Source: Thinopyrum elongatum
Lineage: Eukaryota > Streptophyta > Magnoliopsida > Poales > Poaceae
NCBI GenBank assembly: GCA_011799875.1
Contig: CM022298.1
Location: 193,462,423 to 193,526,422 of the forward strand
Reading direction: 5' to 3'
Length of the DNA: 64,000 nucleotides
Positions 1-10,618 of this stretch are shown piece by piece. Position numbers and translations under genes: made by a program. How positions within the stretch are numbered: position 1 is the stretch's first letter; every line of letters starts with the position of its first letter. A model generated the notes under the pieces. That model was given only the letters and a program-made list of their open reading frames with translations. It did no database searches and was not told the DNA's origin.

Positions 1-1707
1 TGACTTGTCAATTTCTTCCTTAAGCTCGAGAAGGTGGTGCGGAGGCATCTTGTAAGGACGTTTCGCAATAGGGACAGTGCTAGGCTTCAAGTCAATGACA
101 AACTCGACAGCTCTAGCCGGTGGTATTCCCGGAAGTTATTCTGGAAAGACGTCCGAAAAATCTCGAACGACAGGAACGTTCTCGATTCCTTCCAGAGGTG
201 AGGCGTTCAAAGCATTCAGAACATATATCTGAGCTTCAGCGTCCCGTGTAATGCGGGCGGTGTAGTTCACTATCTCGTTGGAGGGGTGAAGAAGTTGGAC
301 AACTTTAGTGGCACAATTGATCGAAGCAATGTGAGCTTTCAACCAATCCATTCCGAGGATGAGGTCTATGGTGGAAGACTTCAGGATAATGGGCGAAACA
401 AGGAATTCCAATCCCTTAATTTCAACGGGAACATTGTGTGCCATCATAGTAGTTTGACACTGACCTCCAGGGGTGCGGATTACTACTGGCAGATTCATCT
501 TTTGAAATGCAATGTCATGCGATAATGCAAATGCTTCTGACATGAATGAATGCGATGCTCCTGAATCAAATAATACAGAAGCGGGTACTGAGTTAACGAG
601 AAGGGTACCCATCACAGTAGCAGGTTGATCCTGGACTTCTTCAATATCAATGTTGTAAGTGTGTCCACGACCACGTGCAGCAGACCCAGTATTATAGTTG
701 CGGGTCTGATTGTTGCCACGACCATTGCCACGGCTAGTACGAGGAAAAGCCAACTGATTCTGAGTCTGACGGCAGTCTTTAGCCTGGTGACCTGGTTTGC
801 GGCACTTAAAGCACAGACCATCTTCAGGACAAAGAGGAGCATTGTTTTGAATAGCTTGAGCTCTTGGCTGCCTCGGCGGGGGAGGAGGCAGACATGGTGC
901 AGCATAGTTGTTCTTTGGCGCAGGGGCATTGCGACGGAACATGTTGTTGGGAATCCAGACTCGACGCTTCTGTGCTGAGCCCGAAGATGAGCTAGCATCA
1001 CGATAGCGTTTCTGCGAGTCCTTATGCTTCATCTGAGCGGTCTCAACCAAAATAGCCTTGTTCACAAGAGTAGAAAAGTCGTTGAAGTCTTGAGGAGCAA
1101 GGGCAAGCTCGAGGTCTGGGTGTAGTCCATTACGGAACTTCTCTTGTCTACGGGCATCCGTGGCGATGTCTTCTTCAGCATAGCGGGAGAGGTCAAGAAA
1201 TTCTCGCTGATAAGCTTCGACAGTCTTGTTGCCCTGAGAGAGGTTACGGAAATGGGTCTTCATCCGTTCCATGATTGCCTGAGGGATATAATGGGCACGG
1301 AAAGCAGCCTGGAACTCATACCAGGTAACCACTGTTCCAACAGGCAGTGTACGCTTGTGTGTGTCCCACCATTGAGCAGCGGGGCCCTCTAAGAAAAAGA
1401 CCGCGAAGATGACGAAGTTGGCAGGGGCGACATTAGCAGACTCCATCTCATGAGTGATGTCGCGGAGCCAGTCATCAGCATCCAGTGGCTTGTCAGAGTT
1501 GCAGAACTGAGTGGGGTTGAGTCGCATAAACTCTGTCAAAGTTATTGAAGCAGGGTTCTGGTTCTGGTTGTTCTGATGCGGAAACTGAGCCATGATTCCA
1601 ATCATGAACTGACGGTTAAGCTCAAACTATTGCATCATAGCTGCCATATAGTCTGGCGGTGGTGGGCGTTCAGGGGTACCACGACCACGACCACCTGGTC
1701 TAACCAT
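1..1707 (-). pseudogene. Gypsy gag-protease-RT polyprotein (partial, two nonsense codons)
   Basis: The polyprotein probably starts at the ATG complementary to 1705-1707, giving an Arg/Gly/Pro-rich N-terminus (MVRPGGRGRG), then a retrotransposon gag core with the conserved block GPAAQWWDTHKR. A CCHC zinc knuckle (CFKCRKPGHQAKDC, about 770-820) and an aspartic protease with DSGASHSF (about 560-590) follow. The frame is open except for TAG at 1627-1629 (expected Gln in MMQQFE) and TAA at 136-138 between protease and reverse transcriptase (after FSDVFPE). The frame resumes after the TAA with LPGIPPAR and the MPPHHLLELKEE block of reverse transcriptase, which leaves the window. Two isolated stops in an otherwise clean frame indicate a fairly young, recently inactivated copy. 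Confidence 0.9.
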
Positions 1708-1953
1708 CCTGCTAAGTATCAACAGGGGGTAGTTTAGTAAAAGAAATTACGAGTGTTTAGCGACAAGCATGATGTAACTCAACAATTAAGTAGTGTAACA
1801 GATACATAACAGTAGTCAATTAAGACATACAGATCCATACACAGAGTCGGGTACATGCGGGCAGCATAACGGCGCAAATTTAGAACTAGACATGCTAGGC
1901 GGCGCGCAGGCACGCGGTAAGGAAGTACACAACGAGACATAGCAAAGGCTACA

Positions 1954-2724
1954 TCAACGTCGGAGAAAACCACTGAAACGGGGCAACTGCGAGTGCGGAC
2001 GACGAATGTTCCTCGTGGCAGGATCCTGTGCTCCATGTGCACTCTGATGCAGAACCCGGTCTCGAGCTATAAGAAGAGGTCCACGTGTAGGTGTGTGGCC
2101 TCCAACAGCAGGCCAATCAATACCAGCATACATCTGAGTCCTGCGCGGGTAAAGGAGGTGCTCCGGATGTATCCCTGCACGAACAGCGGGTAGCAACTGC
2201 GTCATAGCATCGTAGAGACGTGCTCGAGTGGCAACCAACTCGATGGCAAGAGCCCGAACAGTGCGATCCAGAGCCTGAGTGCACTGAATCAGAACGCGCG
2301 GGTCATAGCGACGAGGCTCGTACGGGGCACAAATAGCTGTGTAGTATCCAGTAGCATCTCTCGCAGGGGCATACGAAATGTATCGGAACTCAGAGTCATC
2401 CAAGATATCGCTGAACTGTCCTCGGGGACGTGCGACAGCAGAGTAGGCGGCATCATGTACTGCCATCTCAATCGTCACGCCGATACCGTGGAAAAGGTGC
2501 AGCTCGGTGTCTGAGTCATTTTGCTGATCATAGATACGGACATCAGCATGGTACTGCTCCTGGTTGAACTCGCGGTAATCCTCGTAGACCATGTACTCGG
2601 GGTACCAGCGGTAGCCAAGTCTGGTTAGGAGGGCGATCAGAACAGCTTGAAACACAGGGGCATCAAGAGCCCAAGTGCGAAGCACAAGCTACATCGTAGG
2701 ACGTGGTGGAAACAAACGATCCAT
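1954..2724 (-). pseudogene. Extra ORF upstream of gag (unknown function)
   Basis: An ORF of about 256 codons lies between the primer binding site and gag, in the sense orientation. The likely ATG is complementary to 2722-2724 (MDRLFPPRPT). One TAG at 2689-2691 replaces the Gln seen in the second gypsy element of this window; after it the frame is open to 1954. Recognisable stretches include LRTWA, TRLGYRWYPEY, DTELHLFHGIGVTIEMAVHD and RYDPRVLIQCTQALDRTVRA. I recognise no domain, zinc motif or membrane segment; it is rich in Arg, Tyr and Ala. A related but indel-broken copy sits at 58286-59101 in the same position relative to gag, which argues for a genuine coding unit of this family. The function is unknown. 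Confidence 0.75.
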
Positions 2725-3103
2725 CTGAAACAGAGGAAATTCAGGTTTGTCAAACGACAAGGAGAAGTCTAATACAACTCGGAGAGAAAGGTTAAACAAA
2801 ACAATGGAAAGGAAAATGATTATCAGACTAATCAGATCAATGACAGGGAAATCGCACAGATATCCAGCTCTCCGGGTAGATGAGATTTACGAGATCCTAA
2901 GTGTCGGCGTTAGTAAAATTTATTTAACCCGAATAGAAGAGAGATCAGAGTCCCAGAGTATAGACGAGGAATAAAAGATCCTAATACCACCCAGTTGGCG
3001 ACGTGGGCCCGTAAGCCACACAGCCAAGTTAGTAAATTAGTTTTTCGATGTCTAGACTCAACTTCGGCCAAGGAGTTGGAAAGGGGGCTTCCTACACGCA
3101 GTC

Positions 3104-3116
3104 GGCTCTGATACCA
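3104..3116 (-). other. Primer binding site (tRNA-iMet type), element A
   Basis: The plus strand reads GGCTCTGATACCA, the complement of TGGTATCAGAGCC, the usual primer site matching the 3' end of plant initiator tRNA-Met. It is separated by 3 bases from the LTR edge at 3120. It fixes the element's orientation (minus) and identifies 3120-6917 as its 5' LTR. Confidence 0.92.
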
Positions 3117-4482
3117 ACTTGTGGTGCCCCCGACTAAATCGTACACAAATCATACACGCAAACGTGTACGATCAAGCACAGGGACTCACGGGAAGATATC
3201 ACAACACAACTCTAAACACAAATAAATGGAGATCCACAATATTACAGACCAGGGATCCGAAGATCCAAATACATAAGTCAGTCATACAAATATTATCTGA
3301 GTACAGACATAGTTAGACAAGTTTTGCCTTAAGAAGGCTAGCACAAACAACGACTCTAGATCGAAAGGCGTTGGCCTCCTGCCTGGGAGCCTCCGATCCT
3401 ACTCCTGGTCGGCTGGCTCGATCCAGTAGTACGTGCCGTTTGGACCCTCCTGATAGTAAGCTCCTGAGGTGGCATCTGGCTCCGGGGCTCCATCGTCTGA
3501 TGTAACATCAAGGTGGGGTATGGGGAAAAGAGAAAGTAAAGCAACCATGAGTACTCATCCGAAGTACTCAGCAAGCAAGGATCTATACTACATATGCAAC
3601 ATTATCAATGGAGAAAGGCTGTATATGTGGACTGGGCTAAAGAAATGCCATAATAGAGAGAAGGCCTAGTCCTATCGAAGACTAGCATCTTCATGAAGTC
3701 ATCATCTTGCAGCAATAGAAGAGAGTAGAATAGCATTTTATTTAGCAAACATGTTGAAGCTAGCCTAGAGATCCTTCCTCGATTCCCAACGAGTAAGCGA
3801 TCCCGAAGCTTCAATTAAGTAACAAGTATCTGGTTCAAGTAGTAGATCGGGATACACAAACTGAGCGTCCTTTACCGTAGGACCGGCTATCGATAGATCA
3901 TTCATCCCTGCAAGGGTGCACTACTGTTACCCAACACGCTCGATCAACTCTGGTCGGACACACTTGCTGGGTAATGCCCGGCCTCGGAAGATCAACACGA
4001 AGCAGCGCCCTACCTAGGCTCAGCGGAGAGGTCAGCACGCCGGACTAACCTATGCACCTAGAGGTCTTGGACCATCGCCCTGGGCACCCTGCGCTTTGCG
4101 TGGCTGGCCGGGGTGCAAGCGCGACACTGAACTCGTCAGTGAAGTATCCAGCCCAGTCCCGGCGATCAGCCCGCACGGTGAATCGTGACGTCTGATGAGC
4201 TTTCGAGAGAAACGTACATCGCAGAGGGCCCCATAACCATTATCCCGCGTGGTGGTAGTGCGTATAGGGCATGTCGACCCACTCAGATCACAAACCCAAA
4301 TCCAATAGGCTCATTTAGTATCACGCGGAGACAATCAGAGTTTCTGAAGCTCCGCCATAATATCACATTCGAGTGCCCTTCTGGCACACTCGACATCATA
4401 GATCCCCAGCGGGTACCCACCAGGGTCGACCCGCCTGTAACAAAGGTCAAGTAACCGTGTGGTCGTAACATCAAGGGCGAAA

Positions 4483-4686
4483 CCCGAGGAATCACCCTCG
4501 GTGGATTCCGCTCGACGAAAACATCAGGGTGAACGTATGAGGTACCACCCTCGAGGTTCACACTGAGGGGTTGCACGACAGAGTCGTATCGGAAGTGGAG
4601 AAGGAGGAATCACCCTCGATGACCACGTCCGAACAGCTACACTGCAGAGTATTCATCAGGAGTGCGTTACGAGGTATCACCCTCGT
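4483..4686. repeat. Four spaced stem-loop repeats inside the LTR
   Basis: Variants of CGAGG-(A/T)ATCAC-CCTCG occur near 4483, 4540, 4602 and 4669, about 57-67 bases apart. Each can fold into a short stem (CGAGG with CCTCG). The diverged LTR at 59488-63205 does not keep the array; it has a different hairpin with 10 bp arms (CCGTGATCAC / GTGATCACGG) near 60923-60950. The role is unknown. Confidence 0.6.
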
Positions 4687-5468
4687 CACTCGATAGTTAC
4701 TATGCAGAGTCGTACAACAAAGGGGGGGTGAAGTGATGTGTCGGTCTCTGGTCGATGATCACACTAATCGAGTCGTCGATGATCAAGCAGGGGCAACAAA
4801 GGTAAGGTGGTGGGGTCACTGATGGTTCACTACCAACCTATACTAAACAGTTTATCATAGGCAGGTAAGGTAACATTAAACAGGTTACAAAAGCAGGCTA
4901 TGCATCAGAATAGGAGCAAACATTAACAGTAGCAAAATCTAATGCAAGTAGGAGAAATGGAATGGGCGATATCTGGATGCTCAAAGAGGGGGAGGGCTTG
5001 CCTGGTTGCTCTGGCAAGAGGGAGGGATCGTCAACGGGCTGCTCGTCTGGAGCGTAGTCGTACCCAGCTGCAGCGTCGTCGGTATCGGCGTCTATCGAGA
5101 GAGAAGGGGGGAGAGAAACAATAAATTCACGGCAATAATGCAAACAATATGTATGACATGCCTAAATGATATGCCGGGGTGTTCTACTGCCTAACTAAAT
5201 GATTTAGTTAATTTAGGAACTTATTCGGATTTATTTAATCAATGTTGGGCACTATTCATTTATCGAAATCGGTCTAAAAGTTCAATGTTCATATAGCTAG
5301 GGGCATCTGACAAGAATACAGAGGGCGTATTTGGGTTCGTATCGAAATTCTGAGCAACTTTCATATATAAATTATTTTCATCGGAGTTACGGTTTATTTA
5401 ATATGATTTTCTAAAGTTTTTATTAATTTTTGGAATTTAAATTCAACATTATCCGAAATAGTGTAAAG

Positions 5469-5498
5469 TGACGTCAGCATGACATCATGCTGATGTCA
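5469..5498. promoter_or_regulatory. TGACGTCA-containing palindrome in LTR A
   Basis: Arms TGACGTCAGCATGA and TCATGCTGATGTCA are separated by CA, with one arm mismatch. TGACGTCA is the classic CRE/as-1-like core bound by plant bZIP factors. The same palindrome, perfect, occurs in the related LTR at 61630-61659. Regulatory function is inferred from motif and conservation only. Confidence 0.5.
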
Positions 5499-6348
5499 GC
5501 AGTCAACAGTGCAGTTGACTGGGTCAACCTGACAAGTGGGTCCCACCTGTCATTCACTGTTTAGTTAATTAGGGTTTAGCTAATTAATTAATGTTTAATT
5601 AAACTAACTAATTAATTAGATTAACCTAATCAGGATTAATTAAATTAATTAATTCACTAATTAATTAATCAATTAATTATTAATTTTATTAATCTCGTTT
5701 TTATTTTCATTTCTTTTTCTTTTTTTAAATGTCCTGGGGCGTGGGCCCTGGCTGTCGGTGGCACAGGGGCTTCGGGCCCCACTGGGCAGTGGCCCAGGAG
5801 GCCACAGCGAGCGCGCGGGCGCGTCGCGGCCAGGGGCGAGCGGGCGCTGGGCGCGGCAGGCCGCGCGCCGGCCGCGAGGGGCCACGGCAAGGCACCGGCG
5901 TGGAGCAGAGGCAGCAGGCGAGGGACGGCGAAGCGGGGCGAGCGCGGGCTGTGCGAGGGAGCAGCAGCGGTTGCAGGCAGCGCGGGCGACGGCGCGGAGC
6001 AGCAGGCGAGTGCGGCAGCGGGTGTGGGCGGTGTGAGCGCCGGGAGCGGGTCGAACGGGGTCACGGCGGCGGCAGCTGAGCCGCGGGGAGGTGGCCATGG
6101 CCGTGAGCGCGTGCGCGCGAGGGAGAGAGGAGGAGAGGTCGGGGCTCACGGCGGGTCGTAGGGCACGGGGCAGTGGGGGTCGAAGAGGAGGGCGGGGACG
6201 AGCGAGGCGGTCCGGCGAGGGGGAGGCGGCGCGGTTCGGCGATGTCGACGGGCGCGTCGGGCGCGTCGAGCGCGGGCGGCGTCGGGCGCGCCCGATCCAG
6301 ATCAGGGGTGGAGGAGAGAGCAAGTGGGGGGAAATGGGTGTCGGTGGG

Positions 6349-6426
6349 GTTAGGGTTTCGGGGTCCCTGGGGCCATATAGGCCAGGGGGAGTGGGCCGGC
6401 CGGCTGGGCCGTGGCCCAGTTGGGCC
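6349..6426 (-). promoter_or_regulatory. Candidate LTR promoter: site II repeats, TATA-like, telo-box
   Basis: In element orientation there are four GGCCCA/TGGGCC motifs (6421-6426, 6413-6418, 6405-6410, 6392-6397), then CCTATATGG (about 6374-6382), then AAACCCTAA (about 6350-6358). In plants, clustered TGGGCC site II motifs with a telo-box mark promoters of ribosomal-protein and cell-cycle genes. The order and spacing here resemble such a promoter. Activity is not shown by the sequence. Confidence 0.4.
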
Positions 6427-6917
6427 AGGGGGTTTTCTTCTCCTTTTCTTTTTCTCTGTTTTGTTTTCTTTTTGTCTTTTTCTTTTTATTTATTTCTTAC
6501 TTTCTGTTTTGCAAATAGTTAGGCCTCGAAATGACTTTTGTAAAATATGGCACTTGTTCCATTAAATGCTAGGCATTATCTACTACTGCCAAAAAATGGT
6601 TTGGAGACAATTGGAGTTCACACAAATTTTATAATAAATAAAATCTATTAAACCTTGCTGTTTTGGCAAAGTTAGAGCCACCTAATTAATTTATTAATTG
6701 TTGGTTATAATTTTAGAATAGTCTCTGTAATATTTGTTATTTATTGAACATTTTAGTTTCTATGTTGAACAACTTTTATTTCCACTTTCATTTAAATTTG
6801 AATTTTGACTTAGGAGTTGAAATGCAATATGATGCTAATCATGATCATGCACTGTTAAACTTGCTGACTTGTCATTATCAAAAGTAATTACTGTGGCTAA
6901 TGACATGGGGTGTTACA

Positions 6918-7548
6918 CAGGCCTGATGTGTGCCTTGCCATAAGTCTGGCAGGGAGGTACCAAAGTAATCCAGGAGTGGATCACTGGACAGCGGTCAAGA
7001 ACATCCTGAAGTACCTGAAAAGGACCAAGGATATGTTTCTCGTTTATGGAGGTGCCAAAGAACTCGTCGTAAATGGTTACGTCGATGCTAGCTTTGACAC
7101 TGATCCGGATGACTCTCAGTCACAAACTGGATACGTATTTATATTGAATGGTGGAGCTGTCAGTTGGTGCAGTTCCAAGCAGAGCGTCGTGGCGGGATCT
7201 ACGTGTGAAGCTGAGTACATAGCTGCTTCGGAAGCAGCAAATGAAGGAGTCTGGATGAAGGAGTTCATATCCGATCTGGGTGTAATACCTAGTGCATCGG
7301 ATCCAATGAAAATCTTTTGTGACAACACTGGAGCAATTGCCTTGGTGAAGGAATCCAGGTTTCCCAAGAGAACCAAACACATCAAGAGACGCTTCAACTC
7401 CATTCGTGTACAAGTCAAGGATGGAGACATAGAAATTTGCAAGATACATACGGATCTGAATGTGGCAGACCCGTTGACTAAGCCTCTTCCGCGAGCAAAA
7501 CATGATCAGCACCAAGACTCCATGGGTGTTAGATTCATTACAATGTAA
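6918..7548 (+). pseudogene. Copia polyprotein C-terminus (RT end and RNase H), truncated
   Basis: The reading frame is open from the gypsy boundary to TAA at 7546-7548. It encodes the last part of copia reverse transcriptase (MLHRPDVCLAISLAGRYQSN, AVKNILKYLKRTKD) and the RNase H domain, with YVDASFDTD, SKQSVVAGSTCEAEYIAASE and IFCDNTGAIALVKE, then HTDLNVADPLTKPL. The expected Asp/Glu/Asp catalytic residues are visible. The 5' part was separated by insertion of gypsy element A, so no start exists here. A purine-rich tract GTGGGAGA (7574-7580) leads into the 3' LTR at 7582, as expected for the end of a copia element. Confidence 0.92.
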
Positions 7549-7581
7549 ACTAGATTATTGACTCTAGTGCAAGTGGGAGAC

Positions 7582-9802
7582 TGAAGGAAATATGCCCTAT
7601 AGGCAATAATAAAGTTGTTATTTTATATTTTCTTATTCATGATAAAGGTTTATTATTCATGCTAGAATTGTATTGATCGGAAACCTTGATACATGTGTGA
7701 ATACATAAACAAACACCGTGTCCCTAGTGAGCCTCTACTAGGCTAGCTCGTTGATCAAAGATGGTTAAGGTTTCCTAACCATAGACATGAGTTGTCATTT
7801 CATAACGGGATCACATTATTAGGAGAATGATGTGATGAACAAGACATATCCGTTAGCTTAGCATAATGATCGTTCAGTTTTATTCACTGTTCAAGAAATC
7901 TTCCGATTCACCGATTAATCTTCCGATTTATCGCTAATCGAGGGGTGACCGATAAGATTATGCCTTATCTTTGTCATTTATCTTTTGGACCGATTTATCG
8001 TTCTGACAAGCGATTTATCGGGTATCTACCGATAAATCGGACCTATTCATAGCACTATGTTTGCAAAAACTATGTTTATTTATGTTTTGTGGACCTTGTT
8101 ACGGAATATGTACTATTGTCCTATTTTGTTTGTCATTATACGAGGATTCAAAGGCTAGAAATCAAGGTAACACTTCTGTCAAATATTGTTTTGGTGTTGA
8201 ATATAGCGTATTTTAGTGTTGGGAACCTGAGATTTGCAAAAAAAATCTGATTAATAGTCGACCGATAAAATTGATTAATCATCCGATTTCCGATTAATCT
8301 CTAATCCCTAGCTGACCGAGACGATAACGATAAGCGATATCCTCAACATTGGTTTTATTGCTATTGCTTTCTTCATGTCAAATACATATTCCTTCGACTA
8401 TGAGATTATGAAACTCCCAGATACCGGAGGAATGCCTTGTGTGCTATCAAACGTCACAACATAACTGGGTGATCATAAAGATGCTCTACAGGTATCTCCG
8501 AAGGTGTTTGTTGAGTTGGCATAGATCGAGATTAGGATTTGTCACTTCGAGTATCGGAGAGGTATCTCTGGGCCCTCTAGGTAATACACATCATAAGCTT
8601 GCAAGCAAATGACTAAGGAGTTGGTCACGAGGTGATGTATTACGAAATGAGTAAAGAGACTTGCCGGTAATGAGATTGAACTAGGTATGAAGATATCGAC
8701 GATCGAATCTCGGGCAAGTAACATACCGACAGACAAAGGGAATTACGTATGTTGTCATAACGGTTCGACCGATAAAGATCTTCGTAGAATATGTAGGAGC
8801 CAATATGGGCATCCAGGTTCCGCTATTGGTTATTGACCGGAGAGGTGTCTCGGTCATGTCTACATAGTTCTCGAACCCATAGGGTCCGCACGCTTAACGT
8901 TCGATGACGATGTAGTATTATATGAGTTATGTGATTTGGTGACCAAATGTTGATGAGATCACGGACATGACGAGGAGTCTCGAAATGGTCGAGAGGTAAA
9001 GGTTGATATATAGGACGATGGTATTCGGACACCGGAAATGTTTCGGGGCGTACCGGGTACTTATCGGGTCACTGGAAGGGGTTCCGGGCACCCCCGGCAA
9101 AAGATATGGGCCAAGAGGGGAAACGCACCAGCCACAAGGGGCTGGTGCGCCCCCCATATGGGCCGGCCTAAGGAAGAGAAGGAAAGGGGAGAAGGGAAAG
9201 GTAAGTGTGGATTAGGATTCCCACTTCCTTCCCTCCCACCACCCCCCCCCTCTTTCCTTCCCCCTCCGACAAACATGGCAGGGGGGCGCGGCCAAGGGCA
9301 GGAGCCCAAGTAGGATTCGGACCTACTTGGGGCGCCCCTTGGCCTCTCCCCTCTCCCTCCCACCTATATATATGAGGGGGAGGCGCCTAGCACACCCCAG
9401 ACAATTGCCTAGCCGTGTTCGGCGCCCCCCTCCACCGTTTACATCCTCGGTCATATTTTCGTAGTGCTTAGGCGAAGCCCTGCGGAGATCACTTCACCAT
9501 CACCGTCACCACGCCGTCGTGCTGACGGAACTCATCTACTACCTCGACGTCTTGCTGGATCAAGAAGGCGAGGGACGTCACCGAGCTGAACGTGTGCAGA
9601 ACACGGAGGTGCCGTGCGTTCGGTACTTGATCGGTTGACGTGAGAAGGATTTTGACTACATCAACCGCGTTGTGAAACGCTTCCGCTTACGGTCTACGAG
9701 GGTACGTAGACACACTCTCCCCCTCGTTGCTATGCATCTCCATGTATAGATCATTGCGTGTGCGTAGAAAAAAAATTATTTTCCATGCAATGATTCCCAA
9801 CA
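7582..9802 (+). repeat. 3' LTR of copia element B
   Basis: It starts TGAAGGAAATATGCCC after the purine tract and ends TTCCCAACA. It aligns by eye along its length with the LTR at 26187-27961, apart from a 467 bp insertion with an 8 bp target duplication; without that it is about 1.75 kb. The style (GGAAATATGCCCTAGAGGCAATAATAAA) matches the Triticeae Angela/BARE-related copia group as I know it. The GC-rich 3' third contains a CCTATATATATGAGG promoter-like stretch near 9362-9376. Confidence 0.9.
7885..8351. mobile_element. Small hAT-like non-autonomous transposon inside the copia LTR
   Basis: The 467 bp block interrupts the LTR relative to the intact copy at 26187-27961. It is flanked by an exact 8 bp duplication GTTTTATT (7877-7884 and 8352-8359). 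Its ends, CACTGTTCAAGAAATC and the complement of the other end, CAATGTTGAGGATATC, form an imperfect inverted repeat. The interior is full of CCGATTAATC/CCGATTTATCG-type motifs on both strands, like the subterminal repeats of hAT elements. An 8 bp duplication plus short C-A-rich ends points to the hAT superfamily. There is no coding capacity. Confidence 0.72.
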
Positions 9803-9984
9803 AAGTTGCCTAGCTAGGATACCCTACTGAGGGATCTGCCGGATTTAGCTCTGACAGATAGGAAATATTTGATTGCCCTACTTTCTAATTCAAATTTTGG
9901 GGAACTTCAAATTCAAAGTTCGGAAAATTTCAAATTCAAATTATGGAGAATTTTAAATTGCAGGGATTAAATTATGGGAAAATA
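9803..9984. other. Intergenic, AT-rich
   Basis: This is the flank of copia element B. There is a short AAATTCAAATT-type repetition at about 9890-9960 and no gene signal. Confidence 0.5.
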
Positions 9985-10618
9985 CTAGCTGTGCGGGTCA
10001 TTACGGTGCACACGGTTACAAAAGAAAAAACGTAACATGTGCGATTATCCACAATACCACACATGTTTCATCATCTTCAGACCGCACACACGTTTCTCTC
10101 TCGAACCCCTATCGCACATGGTTAGCATGTAGAAATCGTCCATGACAGTAGTAGCACCGCACACATTTTTCATTTCTTGAACGTGCATGATATGGGACGC
10201 ATCGCAAACATGGCGATAGATTAATGTTTGTGATAGACATCTTTTCACACACACTCCAAGTCGAGTAATCGTCTCCAATGTTGATCACATCGCAAACGCT
10301 GCATCACAGAATAGCGTGCGATAAATCTATAAACCCACACCATTTTGATGTACGAAATGATTTGTGACGTTTTATGTACTGAAACCTTTACACTAGCAGT
10401 CGCATGTGGGATAGGTTGGAGCACCGCATACGATTGCCTTTTGCAAAATGGTTGCATCCTCGAGCCCTATCGCACACGGTTATTATGTATCGTGTGCGAT
10501 GCCCTATGTCGCACACCTTCGTAAGGCGACGACGGTTAGAAAATGTGTCGGTTTAAACCGTTTGGTTAAGACTTTTTTTTTTGCGAAATCGTTTGCTTAA
10601 GACTTAACTGCACTAGTG
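9985..10618. mobile_element. Possible CACTA-like non-autonomous element or fragment
   Basis: The stretch is packed with variants of ATCGCACACGGTT in both orientations, resembling the subterminal repeats of CACTA/En-Spm elements. It ends in CTGCACTAGTG at 10618, which reads CACTAGTGCAG on the other strand, a typical CACTA terminus. The left end is not clear (ACTAGCTGTGCGG near 9986 is degenerate) and I see no matching 3 bp duplication, so the extent is tentative. No coding region. Confidence 0.4.

Larger units (their letters stand above)
1..6917 (-). mobile_element. Ty3/gypsy retrotransposon, 5' portion (element A)
   Basis: Read on the minus strand, this is an LTR (6917 to 3120), a tRNA-iMet type primer site, an extra ORF, then gag, protease and the first residues of reverse transcriptase, running off the left edge. 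The right edge is an LTR end in ...GGTGTTACA, directly abutting copia RT/RNase H coding sequence, so this element is nested in a copia element. The other end and its target duplication lie outside the window. The primer site and protein style suggest a chromovirus-like (Tekay/Del) lineage. That lineage call is inference, because the integrase end with any chromodomain is not present here. Confidence 0.88.
3120..6917 (-). repeat. 5' LTR of gypsy element A (3.8 kb)
   Basis: On the plus strand it begins TGTGGTGCCCCCG next to the primer site and ends GGGGTGTTACA at 6917, giving TGTAACACC...GGCACCACA in element orientation. At 3798 bp it is long for gypsy. Composition is strongly zoned: AT-rich blocks with TTAATTAA runs (about 5560-5690), a very GC-rich block (5720-6440) and a T-rich run (6425-6500). 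The GC-rich block gives long open frames on both strands that I regard as composition artefacts. A related but diverged LTR lies at 59488-63205. Confidence 0.85.

Noticed and set aside
3104..3116. tRNA gene fragment
   Set aside because: Only the 13-base primer binding site matches a tRNA end; no cloverleaf surrounds it here or at 27963 or 59472.
5669..6565. Several open frames of 100-220 codons on both strands in the GC-rich block
   Set aside because: They lie inside the LTR, overlap on both strands, have Ala/Arg/Pro/Gly-only composition and no domain; GC bias removes stop codons.
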